From positions 119,343,891 through 119,407,890 of the forward strand of contig OZ020267.1 of NCBI GenBank assembly GCA_963971225.1: a DNA stretch of 64,000 nucleotides, in the 5' to 3' direction. Of this stretch, positions 1 to 12,471 are shown piece after piece. Source of the stretch: Melieria omissa. Lineage: Eukaryota; Arthropoda; Insecta; Diptera; Ulidiidae. A model generated the notes under the pieces. It made no database searches and was not told where the DNA came from. It saw nothing but the letters and a program-made list of their open reading frames with translations. The translations under genes and the position numbers were made by a program. Every line of letters begins with the position of its first letter. Positions within the stretch are counted from its first letter, which is position 1.

Positions 1-929
1 GCTGATCATTTGTCACAAATGAGTTGTGTGACAGCTTAGATGACAACACTTATCAGAACTTGACACAACAAACTAATCGTTCTAATAATCTGCCGAATTA
101 CAAACATAGGAACATGCAGGCGTAGGAGAAATCATCGTACAATCGCATTTTTGGACAATAATTGATCCATTGGCGACTGCAAAGGTTTAGTTTATTGTGT
201 GGTTGCTGTCATCGACAGATCATGGCACGCGTGTGCTCACTGTCACACAAGTGTAGGAAGCACCGACAATTTTCTCGACTCCAGAACATGTCGGTGAGTA
301 ATTATTACACCTACAGTACACGCATTAGCCGAGTTATTTTCAATTACATTTTCTTGCGAGGCTGTGAGTGGGTTCAACGAAAAACGAAAAAGTCGTTGGC
401 ACTAAAATTACTTTCCCAGGCCTATCGCATGTGATTTAGAGCAATAGTCAGTGCTGTTGCCACGGATAATGTAGTACTTAACCCTTTCCGCAAATTTATA
501 CGATATATCATGCATTAAAGTTTTTATTCGACGGCAAACGCATTTTTTATGAAACGGTTTTTTTATTTTGATTAAGTAGACTGTTTTAATCGTTCCGTTA
601 AAAAAATAAATGATAATAATCGTGATTCTATAGTACTAGCAGGACCCCGCAGCTTTGCACGTAAGTTTGAAGTCAATGGGTTCAAGAAATAAAATTTCTC
701 TTAATCCTTTTAAGATTTTTATGAAAAAATTCTTGTCTATATCTCATTTGACCTGCTTTCACAATACTTGAAGTCGAGGGACCTATTCAATCATGTATTC
801 CCATACAAACTCTAAACTAATCGTTGATTTTCAAAAAAAGGAATACATGTGTCTAATTATTTTCTATTCCAAATGCTTTCACTAATTTTTAAGTCAATAG
901 ACTCATCGGTTAGTGTGTTTTTCATAGTC
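1..929. other. AT-rich DNA, no gene seen
   Basis: Only short unrelated open frames are present, none with recognisable protein similarity. One TTAACCCTTTCCG motif near 478 resembles the end of the mini-elements found further on, but I found no matching second end. Read as intergenic or intronic DNA. Confidence 0.5.
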
Positions 930-1019
930 TTAACCCTTTCCGGCATGAAAATAAACTCGTTCTGTATGAATTGTATGGGCTGTATCCAATATATTGGACA
1001 TTGTGACTGAAAGGGCTAA
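930..1019. repeat. TTAA-bounded mini-element, copy 1 (degraded)
   Basis: It begins TTAACCCTTTCCGGCATG and ends GTGACTGAAAGGGCTAA, so the terminal inverted repeat CCCTTTC/GAAAGGG is intact but the right TTAA has become CTAA. The core ATATTGGACATTGTGACTG is shared with the copies at 1215 and 51774. At about 90 bp it cannot code for protein. TTAA flanks suggest mobilisation by a piggyBac-type transposase (inference). Confidence 0.65.
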
Positions 1020-1214
1020 ACCTTGTTGACACCGATAGATTTTCAAAAAAATTGAAAACATACGAATCGAATTAGTTGCCACTTAAAGCGGTTTTACTAA
1101 TTTTTAAGTCAAAAAATCATTAAATTTAACCCTTGGTTTGCTCGTTACATTAGAATTAAAAAAAATTAGAAACACGTGCCAAATAGTTTTCGATTTCGAA
1201 TGGTTTCACCAATT

Positions 1215-1282
1215 TTAACCCTTTCCGACATGAAAATAAACCCGACATGAATTATATTGGACATTGTGACTGAAAGGGTTAA
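1215..1282. repeat. TTAA-bounded mini-element, copy 2
   Basis: A 68-bp unit with TTAA at both ends, inverted repeat CCCTTTC/GAAAGGG and the same ATTGGACATTGTGACTG core as the copies at 930 and 51774. It is too small to encode anything. Confidence 0.7.
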
Positions 1283-1578
1283 GCAGACAAGCTCATCGGT
1301 TTATGCTTTTTTCATAGTCTTCCTGTATATAAACCTTAACCCATTGCTGACTTCGTTAAATTTTGTTTTTTGAAAAATTGAAAAATACGTCTAGAATTAT
1401 TTTTGATTTGAAATATTTTCACCAACTCTGAATATTACATTTCTTCATACAACACCTTAATCCATGGTTTACCCTTCTAGATTTTATAATTTCTTTATAA
1501 GTTTAAAGTTTCAATCTTAATTGATTTATAAAACTTAATGCATTTGATTTTTTTTATTTAAACATTTTTTCTGATTGC

Positions 1579-2309
1579 TTAAGGCAGGTTCTCACCTTGT
1601 GGAAAAAAAACAACAATTTTTTTTTTGGCTTATCGTGTAGATATATGTTTCAAAAATGTGCTCCAGAAATTTCAGATCAAAATCTGAAAAATTACAAAAG
1701 TTACAGGCCGTTACATAGAGCAGTGTAGAGCACCGGCCAAGCGCGCTTTAAACTTTAAACGCGTTTTTCTCAGAACCACATTTTCGGACCTTACGGAAGT
1801 GATTGAAGGCGTTGGAATGAACCAATCGTCACCAAATTTTTTCCAAATGTTCCTTAGGGGTTTTTCTAATAAATGAACCACCGATCAGCCAAAAATATTG
1901 AAAATTGTTTATTTAAAAAAATAATAAGTGAACAAAAAAATGCGAAAATCTTAATTTTTTTTTTCAAAACCTCATAACTTTGGTAATTTTGATTTTTTTT
2001 CATGATCTTGGTTCATTCAATAGATAATACGGTACACATTAAGAATGTGTTCGATTTTTGTGTTTCCGATCACGGGTTTTGACGGAATCACTTCCGGTAG
2101 CGGGACACCTCCTCGCCGACATGCCGCCACTGATGGACGCCCCCTCCCCCTTTTTTTGATTCATTCAATTTGAAAAATTGTATTCTCTAAATAAATGTGT
2201 GTTCATATCCAGAAACAATTTTCAGCGTTGTATCTTTAACCGTTTTCTCAAAAAAAATTCCTAAAAAAAGTGCACTTTTTCGGATCCACAAGGTGAGAAC
2301 CTGCCTTAA
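1579..2309. mobile_element. TTAA-bounded non-autonomous element, family 1 copy A (piggyBac-type MITE)
   Basis: TTAA is followed by GGCAGGTTCTCACCTTGTGG, and the exact reverse complement precedes the right TTAA at 2306-2309. The unit is about 0.73 kb with no transposase. Two further copies lie at 23955 and 44784, both inverted relative to this one. Shared internal landmarks are GTGTTCGATTTTTGTGTTTC, CACTTCCGGTAGCGGGACAC and TTTAAACTTTAAACGCG. TTAA target duplication is the hallmark of piggyBac transposition; assignment to that superfamily is inference from the target site and termini. Confidence 0.8.
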
Positions 2310-5300
2310 ATCAAGTACGATACATCGTACATTGGCACTTTACTCATATGTACCAAAGAATATACAATATATATATGTTCTATACTTTTTGTATGTACGG
2401 CACAGGTTATGTAAGGTTTGTCATGCGTACTTGCCACTTCCATTACGCTAATAAGAATCGGCTATATATGATATATTTCAGTAAAGCTATATGAATATTA
2501 AGTAAGGACTCTTTGCAACATCAATAATGGCTGTTGTAGACATAACATATAGTATGTATAAGGCGAATGGGGTATTAAATGCATCTGTGTTTTACTGGGC
2601 TAAGAAGTGAGGGTGGTCACGCGGTAAGTTATACGGCGAGCGGGGAAATTAAAACACGAGGGAAATCTTGACTTTCTGAGGTTGGCCTGACACATCCACT
2701 ATTTACCACTTAATGGTTCCGTTTTATTGAAAATAACCATAACTGAAATCGCATATCATTGATTGGTGGCTTGGTGGGTTCTTTTTACCGAAAACATTTG
2801 ACGGGTGTTGAACAAATAATGCAATTAAAACAGAGTACATGTGGCTCAATCGTTTGGAGGATAAATAGTTGCAAAAATTTTAAGTTTAAATTTTTGATTT
2901 TGCCATTCAAGGGCGCTGAATGCTCGAGTGGATTGATTTGAAATTGTAATAATCTTTTCACAAAACTTACTCTCTCGGCGTGATGGTGATTGGTCTGGGC
3001 TTGGCATCGACACTCAACCAATCCATCTTTCCTTTTATTAATTAAAATGTATAATCTTCATCCAACTACACAAGGCTTAGGACGCCCTTTGATCATCACT
3101 CGATATTGTTTTATATAACTGTTAAACCTGAAAAATGCGGGCTTCAATACATTTGCTGCTGCAAAAGTAATGATTTCTCTATGACGGCATATTTGTATAC
3201 ATAATTTTCCCCATATACCTACAGCGACGTCTTATACGATATTAAAGAATTTCAGCACATAACACAATTGAACTACATTTTAATGTCGAAGGTCGCTAGG
3301 TCGAGACTGAATTAACTTCAGCATTTGAAGGATTCCATTACCGATAGTTTCAATCGATTTTCCCATGAAGCCGCGCAGAACGAATTTTCGTGAATTATTC
3401 AAAGATGGAATAGGTATTTGTACAGGTTTGTACGTATAGCCAAGTACTGTGTGAATGTGCGTAAACGTGAACGCTGAACGCGGTCTATACTATAGAATAT
3501 GTGTGCATTTATACAAGCGCACAGTGCATTCCAACTGTGGGTCGAACTGTTACTGGGACTTGGGCATCAATTCACTCACTCAGCAATTCGCTGCATGCAG
3601 CGTAGTTTTAGCTTTAATTAAACTCCAAATCAAATTAAAGAATTGTACCTGCTGCAGCGGCCGTATTGGGTTTGTCTTGCACTTAATACGCATCTGAGGT
3701 CTAAACGCATTCTTCTTCTACCTGCGTCGCACCGGCACCAGCACCAGCATCAGCCTCAGCACCAGCAGCGATATCAGTTCCAACTGCAGCCAGCGCCGAA
3801 CGTTACAGCGACGGGAGCGGGCGGCGCAGCACTTTCGGTGCGTGTCTCCAAATTCGATCAATTTAGATACAAACACGTATCTGATGCATTTGTGCGCCAG
3901 TACCTTTTATTAGCGCTGGCATATGCAAGTGTGCCGGTGTGCGACCGAGCCAGAGCCCAAAGCGAGCGTGTGCAGCGGGCATGTGAGCGTCGTCTTAATA
4001 AGCCCCTAATGGTAAATTAGGCAACGAGCCTTAGCCAACTCGCTGTGCAGCAATACAAATTCCAAATTATATGACAACGACGAGTTGGTTTAATTTTTTA
4101 GTGATGCTCGCATGCGCGAGTAGGCTGGCTGCAACAAGCGGCCACGCTGACACTTTGGCTCATGCACGGCTAATGTTGGAAAGTAATAAAAATTTATTTC
4201 GCCTTTTGTTCGATTTTATATACATAATTTTTATAGTTCGTTCATTATTGCTGGTCCAAAAATGTTTATACACCGCGAGAAAACGGGGCAATAGAGTTTG
4301 GTAAGTGTGTACAAAGTATTTTCATTACATCTCAGATGTTTGAACGACTTAGTCGCCCCTAATGTCCGAAAAGTTAGATGTAGTGTATTTTGTGATAAAA
4401 GTTTGGCTATAATAATTTGATCATATGATCCCTGATCATCTTCTTTTACCGGGTATTGGAACTGTGCAAGAACTGTAAGCAATGTGAGAAGAGCCGGACT
4501 AAACTTTTCGAATCAAACAATATGAAATGTAGGGAAAGAGTCCCACATTGACTCTTTTATCTGCCAAGCCCTTCGTTGTTGGTGGATTGAGATGTTTTTA
4601 TGGACAATTATTTTACTTTGCGAGATTTGCCATTTCTTGATAAAATCGTGCGTGCTGTTGCACAAATGTTTTGCTTTACACACACATTAGGTGTAGAATT
4701 TTACGCACGAAAAGATGTTTTAGTCCTGCAATGGACGTGTTGAGCGTTGGGATTTCCTCTTTGACTGCCCAGTGAACTTAGGTTCTGATTTTCATTTTAT
4801 CAAGCAATTTCTCACTGACACTGGTCTTTAATTCCACTGACAGTGTTTAGAAAAGAACCAGAAATATTAAAGGTTCTCAGGCTGGCTTATCCTTTCTAGA
4901 GAAGATAACATGGAAACATTTTTTAACATTAAGGAACAAGCGGTTTTGGACGCACCAAGAGTGGACCCTATCAAGGTCCAGCTGAAGGGCAGCAGAGTCC
5001 AGAAAAGACTTCCTAACCATATAGATTTTGAGATCGTCTGCGTAAAGAAGAAACTTCGCCGATAGAAAACAAGAACTAATGTCATTTATGAATAAAAGAA
5101 ATAGAAGATCGTATCATCGTATAATTAGGATACTTTTTCAATGAAAATTAATGTTTTCCTATTGTAATATGTAACAAATTCATTCTTTTGGAGCATTTTC
5201 CGCAAATCGGGGCCAAATATCGTTCAGTGTATCCGTGTGCACAAAAACAAATTTACATAATTTGATCGAGCGGTTTGTCTCGCCAAGATGGCAGCTCCAA

Positions 5301-6440
5301 GCAGTTTCCCCACTTTGGCTCACCTACTGGACTATTGCGTGCACTGAGCGAAAGGCGATACATAGTACATTTCTTTTCTCTCCGCACCGATCGCATTCGT
5401 ATGAGTATTCTTTTTATCGGTAGAGGAGGATCTCTGACTATTACGTCCGTAGCACCAGCGACTAAATTTATTCAAATACGTTGCGACTGCGGTGCGTAAG
5501 TATGTAAGTGTTTCTCCCATTTCTCCCCTTTCTTCGATAATTTCGTTTTATTATTAGGGTACACTTCTTCTTCTTTCACCTACAAGATTTATCGCTTTTT
5601 ATTTATATTATTTTCAGTTGTCTCTATGTTGGATGCACGCTCGTGTACCTTTCAGATTACAAGTCATTGGAAATTCGTATTGAATTGCTTTGCACGAGGA
5701 GCTGAGTTGGGGCTTCTTTGGACACTTCAAGTCTTTGCGACTTTTATTAATGTCGGATGACTAAAAATTGTCGGAGATTTCTTCTCGTTGATGTGCATGT
5801 GTTGTACGCGTGTGTATAGGGCATGCGTGGAGCTGCACAAATACCGAATGCATACACATACGTACATGCTTCGTACCACACATATGATTTTATTGTGTGC
5901 CCTACTCTACACGTGTGCACAAATGGGCGTTGTACGTAGGCTGTGCGCATCGACATTGTAGAGCGTTTACCTGTCTGAGGCGGAGTGCTACAATTGTTTC
6001 AATGTTTTGTACAATACTACACATAAGTGAACAAGAAAAACGCGAAAGCCTTAGAAAGTATTCAAAATTCAGCAAGGCGGTTTCAACATGTGTTCCTCGA
6101 CGACTCAACGCATACACAACGGTGTACTCGACAATGTGCATATTACACCCATTTGCTCGCAAACATAGATTTCAAGCAGCGACCCGTAAAGCTACCACAT
6201 GACTGAAACCTTCTTCCTCATGTGCTTCTTCAAAAGTAAATGACAATCGGATAACGGTTGGGGGCCCGACTCAAGATGCAGCCAGCTTAAAGCCAGGAAA
6301 GGGCAAACAAGTTAAAAGCCAAAGTTTTGAATGAAGGCTTTGTGGGGTCTGGACTTACTAGCTTACTAAATTAACTGGCCATAATAATCTGTTACCAATT
6401 TATGACCTGTCGCAGAATTTCCAGGCCACACCGAAAGATA
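2310..6440. other. Non-genic stretch with a GC-richer island near 3.4-4.1 kb
   Basis: No coding exon recognised. About 3450-4150 is visibly richer in G and C and carries a CAG/CAC-rich tract (3729-3790, such as CACCAGCACCAGCATCAG). A frame of about 125 codons crosses it but shows no family resemblance and reads like translated low-complexity DNA. The island could be an untranslated exon, promoter or enhancer. The rest is AT-rich with ACATATGTATG-type simple repeats. Confidence 0.4.
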
Positions 6441-7510
6441 CTACTGTGGGAAAAAATAGAAAGAGTTTGGTCATAATTTTAAAATTCTTTATTTATTCTT
6501 CCAAATCTCTTTCGTCAATACACTTGTGCCAACGTTTGTTCCAATCCCCGAAACAGCTGTTAAAGTCAATTTCCGCAATAGCCTTCAATGCGCGTAGCGA
6601 TTCACATTTAAGGTCTTCAATTGATTAAAAACGGTTTCCCGGAGCGGTCGTTTGAGTTTGCTGAACAGCCAGAAGTCCCACTGAGCTAAATCAGGCGAAT
6701 ACGGTGGTTGTGGACCGATATTGGTTGAATTTTTAGCGAAAAACTCACGAAGAATCAATGCAATGGTGCAAGAACCAAGAGTTGCCGGCCCATAATTCCG
6801 GCCTCTTTTTACGAATAGCATAACACTCAAGTAGTGATCCTTGTTGACAGTTTGGCCGGTCGGAAGGAATTCGGAGTGCACCACACCTCGATAATCGAAG
6901 AAAACTGTCAACATGACCGTGATTTTCGACTTGCTTTGACGTGGTTTTTAGGTTTCGGCTCACCTTTGGCACGATATTCGGCCGATTGATCGTCTGTTTC
7001 CGGGTCGTAAGCATAGATCCAAGACTCATCGCCAGTTATAATACGTTTCATGACATTCTAGCAGTCGGAAAGCATTGTTTCACAGACGTCAACGCGATGC
7101 TGTTTTTCAAGAAAATTGAGTGATTTTAGAACCAATCGTGCTTTCACTTTTCTTAGGCCCAAATGATCTTTTAAAATGGTTTTCACTGATCTTTCCGGTA
7201 TTCCAACGATGGTAGTAAGGTCTCTGACTGTTAATCGTCGATTCTCGAGCACCAATTCCTTGATTTTATGGACGTGTTGATCATCAGTTGATGTCGATGG
7301 CCGTCTTGGACTTTGTTCGTCGTCAATGCGCTCTCGACCCTCTTTGTACAATTTGAACCAATCAAAAACACTTGCTCGCGGCATACAATTATCACCAAAG
7401 GCCTTTTGCATAGTCACAGTCATACCAACCTAGAAAAAAAAATATTTCGACGAATGGGTTTCCGCGCGAAATTTAAATTAAAAAGTCTTACTATTTTTTG
7501 CCCACAGTAG
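6441..7510 (-). mobile_element. Degraded mariner (DD34D-type) element
   Basis: The ends are CTACTGTGGG (6441) and CCCACAGTAG (ending 7510), a 10-bp perfect inverted repeat that extends imperfectly through AAAAAATAG. TA sits immediately outside both ends, as in mariner target duplications. At 1070 bp it is shorter than the usual 1.3 kb, in agreement with internal deletions in its transposase. Confidence 0.85.
6585..7423 (-). pseudogene. mariner transposase pseudogene
   Basis: The enzyme would cut and join transposon ends in the nucleus. Read on the minus strand, fragments in different frames follow the mariner order: a DNA-binding domain with LTVRDLTTIVGIPERSVKTI (helix-turn-helix), then GDESWIYAYDPETDDQSAEY with the first catalytic Asp, then VHSEFLPTGQTVNKDHY, then PPYSPDLAQWDFWLF with the third Asp. 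Between WFLHH (about 6775) and LILREFFAKNST the segment that should carry the second catalytic Asp is deleted and the frame shifts. A stop lies between the N-terminal and DESW parts. The copy is dead; the family call is secure, the subfamily is not. Confidence 0.85.
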
Positions 7511-7690
7511 TAAAAGCGCGTCGCCAACTTGGTCCTTTCAATGGAGACACATTCTCCCTCCTCGCCATCGTCTTTCAACTACCGCGTTGAATCCTTTTCG
7601 CCGGAGCTTCATCGTCCATACGGGAGACTTGGACAGGGCAACGTGCTTCTTCCATGTCTTTTAACAGCTCATACGGCTCATGCATTGGTC
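7511..7690 (-). repeat. Non-LTR retrotransposon 3' coding remnant, copy 1
   Basis: This segment matches 38937-39130 over most of its length (shared GGAGACAC, TTCAACTACC/TTCCAACTACC, TTGCCGGAGCT-like blocks). On the minus strand the two copies together suggest the degraded tail of a non-LTR reverse transcriptase (WLGHV, APAKR, GRP and LRWKDQ-like fragments), with stops in every frame. The call rests on pattern recognition of a decayed sequence. Confidence 0.45.
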
Positions 7691-8408
7691 ACGGTGTATT
7701 GTTCGGCAGACGAATTCCTTGACAAACTTCAATTTGACTTTCACCATCATCAAATGGCAACAAGTTGTCGAACAAAACGATGCATATATGACCAAAATCG
7801 GATCATTTTAAATATGTTAAAGACGTTTTAAAAATCTTGCAGAATAATGGATTTGTTTTTACTACACCTTATACTAAGTATACCTCAGTATCTACTATAG
7901 GTGCATGCCATGAGCAATTTTGGTTAGATTTCATTTTTCATTTAATTGTTCATTGAAGTTACTTCAGGGGTTGCACGGTCTCCTTGGGTTGTGTTAGATA
8001 TTCCCGCGGCTTCGTTAATGCTATCAGTTTTGTGTCAAAAGCAAACATTTTTAATCTTGAGTGTGAAATCACGTACATGGACGTGTGTGCAGATTCGAGC
8101 ACAACTGGGATTTTACGCAGATTCTTTTAATGGTCCATCTGCCAGTAAACACCTTCAACCAATGTAGGGCACAACCACACAAATACTTGCATGTTTTAAG
8201 TACATATGTATGTATGTATGTGTGTCAATACAATCAACGCCACAACGCTGCATATTTTGGTCACAAATATGTTTTTTTACCTTTGTAGAGCGGTACACTT
8301 GAAGAATTGGGATTACTACACCTTGCATTTGTGTTGTGTCCGCGTTTCAAATGCATTTTTGATATTAAGAATCATATACATATGTAACTTCATTGCAACA
8401 CTCCAGAC

Positions 8409-9658
8409 TTAACCCGAACTGCGGTTTGGTTTCAACGGTTAACTTAACTGTGTTGTACACATTCCGCTGTGTATTTTTGTTGTAGCCGCTGTAAAGTACC
8501 GACGACTATTAGAAAAGACAATAATAGCGGCAGACAATGCAATAATAGAGCAAAAATGCGCAGCCCGTAAGGATCAGATTTTCCGATTGCAGCGATACGA
8601 ATAAATTCGGCCAAGCACGCATATGTATGTAACTATTTTTCATTTTCCAAAAGAGAGTGAACTCTTCCTCCGCCGACTCCATTGAATTTTGCACGTATTC
8701 GAGAAACTACGGAGCATGTGGAGCAACATTCGCAAGCGATTCATAGAATTTGCTAATATTTCTACCTGCAATTGTCCGTGGACGACTGCATATGTATGTA
8801 CACACATACACGTGTATGTACAAATATTTCAAGATTCAAAGTTATTGTCGTAAACAGTATCGACCGAAATGATCGTGCCCTTAATTTCCAGAGGCGACAG
8901 CATCCAGTATGCGACGTGGGGTACAATGAACTCTTAGTCTTAGGCACTTTGTTTGCTTCTTTTCATCAATTTTCTAGCGACCAGCGACCGCAGCACCTTT
9001 AGATGGCGAAGAGACTAGGAGAGAGGTAATCGAATGATACTCGCATTTAAGTCATAACGCCAATATCGTCGTCCATTAGCATAACTACAAATGGGAATGA
9101 CCAATGACCCAACTAACGAAATCCCAACTTAATACATAAATAATTTGTTTTTGTTTGCATACACAGCCGAGACTAAAAATTATTTGTCCAACTCGATGGA
9201 AAGCAACATACATACATACCATACATGGAATACAGGCGATTTGGCTTGTGGCTTTACGAGCATCTGTCTTCGCATTCGCGCTTACATTCGCATTCGTGGC
9301 TGACGGCAGCAGCTCGTGTCGACTACGTGTTTGTATATGTCAACGACAACCAGTCTAAAGAAACTTTGTTCGGTCTAGGCCGAACAGTGGATACTTTACT
9401 ACGGTTGCCACTTTTGGTCCATTTGAACCTCCGTGCCTTTTTATTTCATTTGGACCTTTGGGTAATTTGGGCCTGTTTTATGCAAAAGTGTATAAGCAAA
9501 AAAAAGGACTAAAGTTTTGAAGACTATCGGTAAAAATGTTGACATAAAAGTTATCTTTTGCTTTTATGTTAAAAAACCATTTGCCGAAAACATAAAGTGA
9601 TCCTTTCGTTTCCATTTTGGGACTATTTTGAGAAACTTTTGCTAGCAGTTCGGGTTAA
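8409..9658. mobile_element. Possible TTAA-bounded element with 14-bp inverted ends
   Basis: TTAACCCGAACTGC at 8409 is repeated exactly as its reverse complement GCAGTTCGGGTTAA ending at 9658. piggyBac termini commonly start CCC directly after TTAA, which fits. No transposase is seen. Much of the interior (8460-9360) looks like ordinary host DNA, so this could be a chance inverted pair or an element that captured sequence. Confidence 0.4.
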
Positions 9659-11640
9659 AGTTCTGACTGGAGGCCCGACATTTCGACATTGTTGCGCCAA
9701 CTGTTCGCGACAGCCTAAGTGGGCGTTGCTTAGGGGAGTCCCACTTTAAACTTGTCAAGCGCGGTCCCCGCAAAGAGAGTCATTTATTACTGTGGGCGTG
9801 TTGTGGAATTAGTTTAAAATTCCATTAAGGCTCGACCCCAGGTTCGATCCTCCGTCTAAGTGAACACCAACACATAGAAAAGCAATTTCTTGGCCGGCTG
9901 CAAAAGCTTTCTGTGAACAAGCGATGGGGACATTGAGTCAGTTATGTTTGTATGACATAGATTCTGAGTATTTTGGTGTGGAGCACACTGCAGTTAGTAG
10001 CTGCCGTTCACTTCAGCATAAATGGCTGAGTGTGTATTCAGATGGCTATTGTGGTCCATTAATACCGATACACTCCGGTGTAGTTTGTGTAGTGCAATCG
10101 TGAATTCTATAAACATGAAAAATAAAAAATTTATAAAAAAATTATGTTTTGGTACTAATTAGCAAGAGGGCCAGCAGAAGCTACAGATCTAGCGCTTTGT
10201 GCAGAGTCGTCAAAGAGGAATTAAAAATAATTTAACAACGTCTACAATAACCTATTTTGCGTTTTCCAATCTTCTTTCTTTAAACAAATAATTCGGTTTA
10301 GTCTAATAAATATTAATGAACATTGCCAGCTACACCATTTTCTCTTCGGTATAATTAGGTATGACTGCATTTTACCTCCGAGCACTGTTGTTTGTGGCCA
10401 TGAAAGAACGGTCAAATAGACAAGGGGGATTTCAGTTAGCATACCATATTTTTATGCTTTTAAGTTAAGCTTGTGTGCATTTAACGAAAGTATAAAAGTA
10501 CCAAAGTAACAATTGCTTGTTGGCTGTTAGGAAGGGTTTGACCGACATGAGCCCTTCGACATAGGAAAAATTCAAAATTCAAAAAAGTTAAAACACAGTA
10601 GAAAACGGTCGGATGGGCGTAACGTTCGTCACTTGTTTTGTATTCAGTTTATCGATTATAATCGATAATAATTATTAGCTACGAAAAATAAGAATTTTTC
10701 ATATTATTCAATATTTTTGCTGTGATTCGGTGTCGAGTTTCACGAAATGTTAGTATTTATTTAATTAGTTATTTTTATATCTGCTATGTGTGTTTCGTAA
10801 AAAGTACACAAATTTTTTGATTGCCAATGGGTATTGGCATAGGTTTATCCGATTCTTATGACATCGAAAAACAAAAAGTATTTGTTGTACTACAGGGATT
10901 TATTGTTCTAATGTGTGTCTAAAGATTTCCACGGCATCGAGTTATACTAAAGAATATCTCAATTTCAATTTCAGGGATCATCGCCCACACTAACACTAGT
11001 GTCCTCTAAAGTAAGTACGATAAAAGCAAGCAGTCTCTTCAAAATTAACCATGTTATAGACCAATTTTAGTCGCACGTTTACTTTCGTTTGTACTGCAAG
11101 AGTTTTTCTTTGGGCTAAGTTTACGGCGGATAAGTGTTTCTTTGCTAAGAAATTGCGATTGAAAAAAAACTATGTCTATTTAAAGAAAAAAGCGTATATG
11201 TTTGAGGGTCTAAACAACAACAAACTCCTCCTCCTCCTTACCCACTCCTTACACAAGTTCAATAGCTTTTCGCCGCACTAACTCAAACATATTTGATGGC
11301 ACTTTTTCGTCTCTTGCAATCGCTCGTAGTCACTGAAATCGCTTTCCGCCATATCGCTTTCATATGTACGCGTGTAATCATGGTTGTCACTCAGTTAAGA
11401 TTTGTTGTGCCAAAATTTTCCGAAAAAGGGTTCAAAATGCTAACGAAGGAGCCTTTTATGTTTTCGACAAATTAACCAAAAATGGCAACCGTGCGTGTAA
11501 TTGATTGGAAGCGAAATTCGCTTCGCCGTAAACTTAGCCTTAGTCTCACACATTTCATAGTGAAAATTGCTTAGCATGAAGTTCGTATTCACAATTAAGC
11601 CTGCCTCAAAATTCACTTGCTGCATTCGATATTTTTGAAC
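9659..11640. other. No gene seen
   Basis: Mixed composition with short frames only. A sequence near 9845 carries GGTTCGATCC, a perfect RNA polymerase III B box, but no tRNA cloverleaf could be drawn around it. Nothing else recognised. Confidence 0.4.
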
Positions 11641-11651
11641 GTCAGCGTTGA

Positions 11652-11790
11652 CAATTCTGTGGTCAAAAGCCACAATCGCTTTGGTCGACTAAGACATCAT
11701 TAAGTTAAGGGTGCTAGCCCTTTCCTTAAAAGAGTGCTGCTCAAAATAATACTTATGGACCTAAGCGATTGTGGTTTTTGACCACAGAAT
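11652..11790. repeat. Short inverted-repeat element, copy 1
   Basis: AATTCTGTGGTCAAAAGCCA near 11652 recurs inverted as TGGTTTTTGACCACAGAATT ending near 11790, giving about 30-bp imperfect inverted ends around AAGTTAAGGGTGCTAGCC. The right half recurs at 39525-39612. Probably a miniature inverted-repeat element. Confidence 0.55.
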
Positions 11791-11854
11791 TTACTTCCTT
11801 ACTAGTTTAGTATAGCTGAATTACCCAGGCCCAACTCGGATTCCAGAGGATCAT

Positions 11855-12235
11855 GATGATTTCGGCCGAAACCGAAACTTTGTAGAATATTTTTTACATT
11901 TTATTGTGTGCCGAGTGAACAGTGCAGATATATAGTGAAAGAAGGAGTCATTTAGATGCCACCAATGTAAATAAAATTATTTTTTTAGCATCTAATATAA
12001 AATTATTTAATTTTGAATATAAGCGAGTAAGGTACGAAAGGATTATTTTTTTATGTTATGTTTGTCTGTCCTTTATTTACTTGAAGTAAAATCTGTTTTT
12101 TGAAAAGTTGCTTGATATGGTGATTTTTATTTTAACTAGAAAGTTTCGGTTTCGGCCGAATATTAAAAAAAACCAAAATTCGGTTTCGGCCAAAAAAAGT
12201 GGTTTTGGTCGGACATTAAAAAATATATAGGTATA
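11855..12235. repeat. Dispersed CCGAAACCGAAA repeat, copy 1
   Basis: About 380 bp sharing long blocks with 24690-25160: ACTTTGTAGAATATTTTTTA, GATGCCACCAATGTAAATAA, TTTATTTACTTGAAGTAAA and AGAAAGTTTCGGTTTCGGCC. Both ends are rich in TTTCGGTTTCGG or its complement in opposite orientation, so it is probably a non-autonomous DNA transposon. No coding potential. Confidence 0.65.
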
Positions 12236-12471
12236 CTTTTAATTATTAACACGCAAAATTGTGTTCTTGATATTAAATAAATAATGTCAAAATGTGAATC
12301 AACCTTTACATAAGATCTCTTAGGGTTGCTATTTGTTTTCCAGAGTTTTCAAACCCCACTTTTCAGACACTTGAAAAACGAAGAAAAAACATCTCGTGTG
12401 TGTTCGTGATATCGTTTGTAGTTCTGTTGACTGGCCCAAGCTTTAGACTTAATATACTTCAATGCAAGATA

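Noticed and set aside
3643..4020. 125-codon frame
   Set aside because: Gln/His/Arg-rich translation of a CAG/CAC tract, no domain, no supported start or splice context.
9800..9885. tRNA-like sequence with GGTTCGATCC
   Set aside because: The B box is perfect, but I could not draw an acceptor stem, anticodon arm or matching A box around it. Most likely chance or a SINE scrap.
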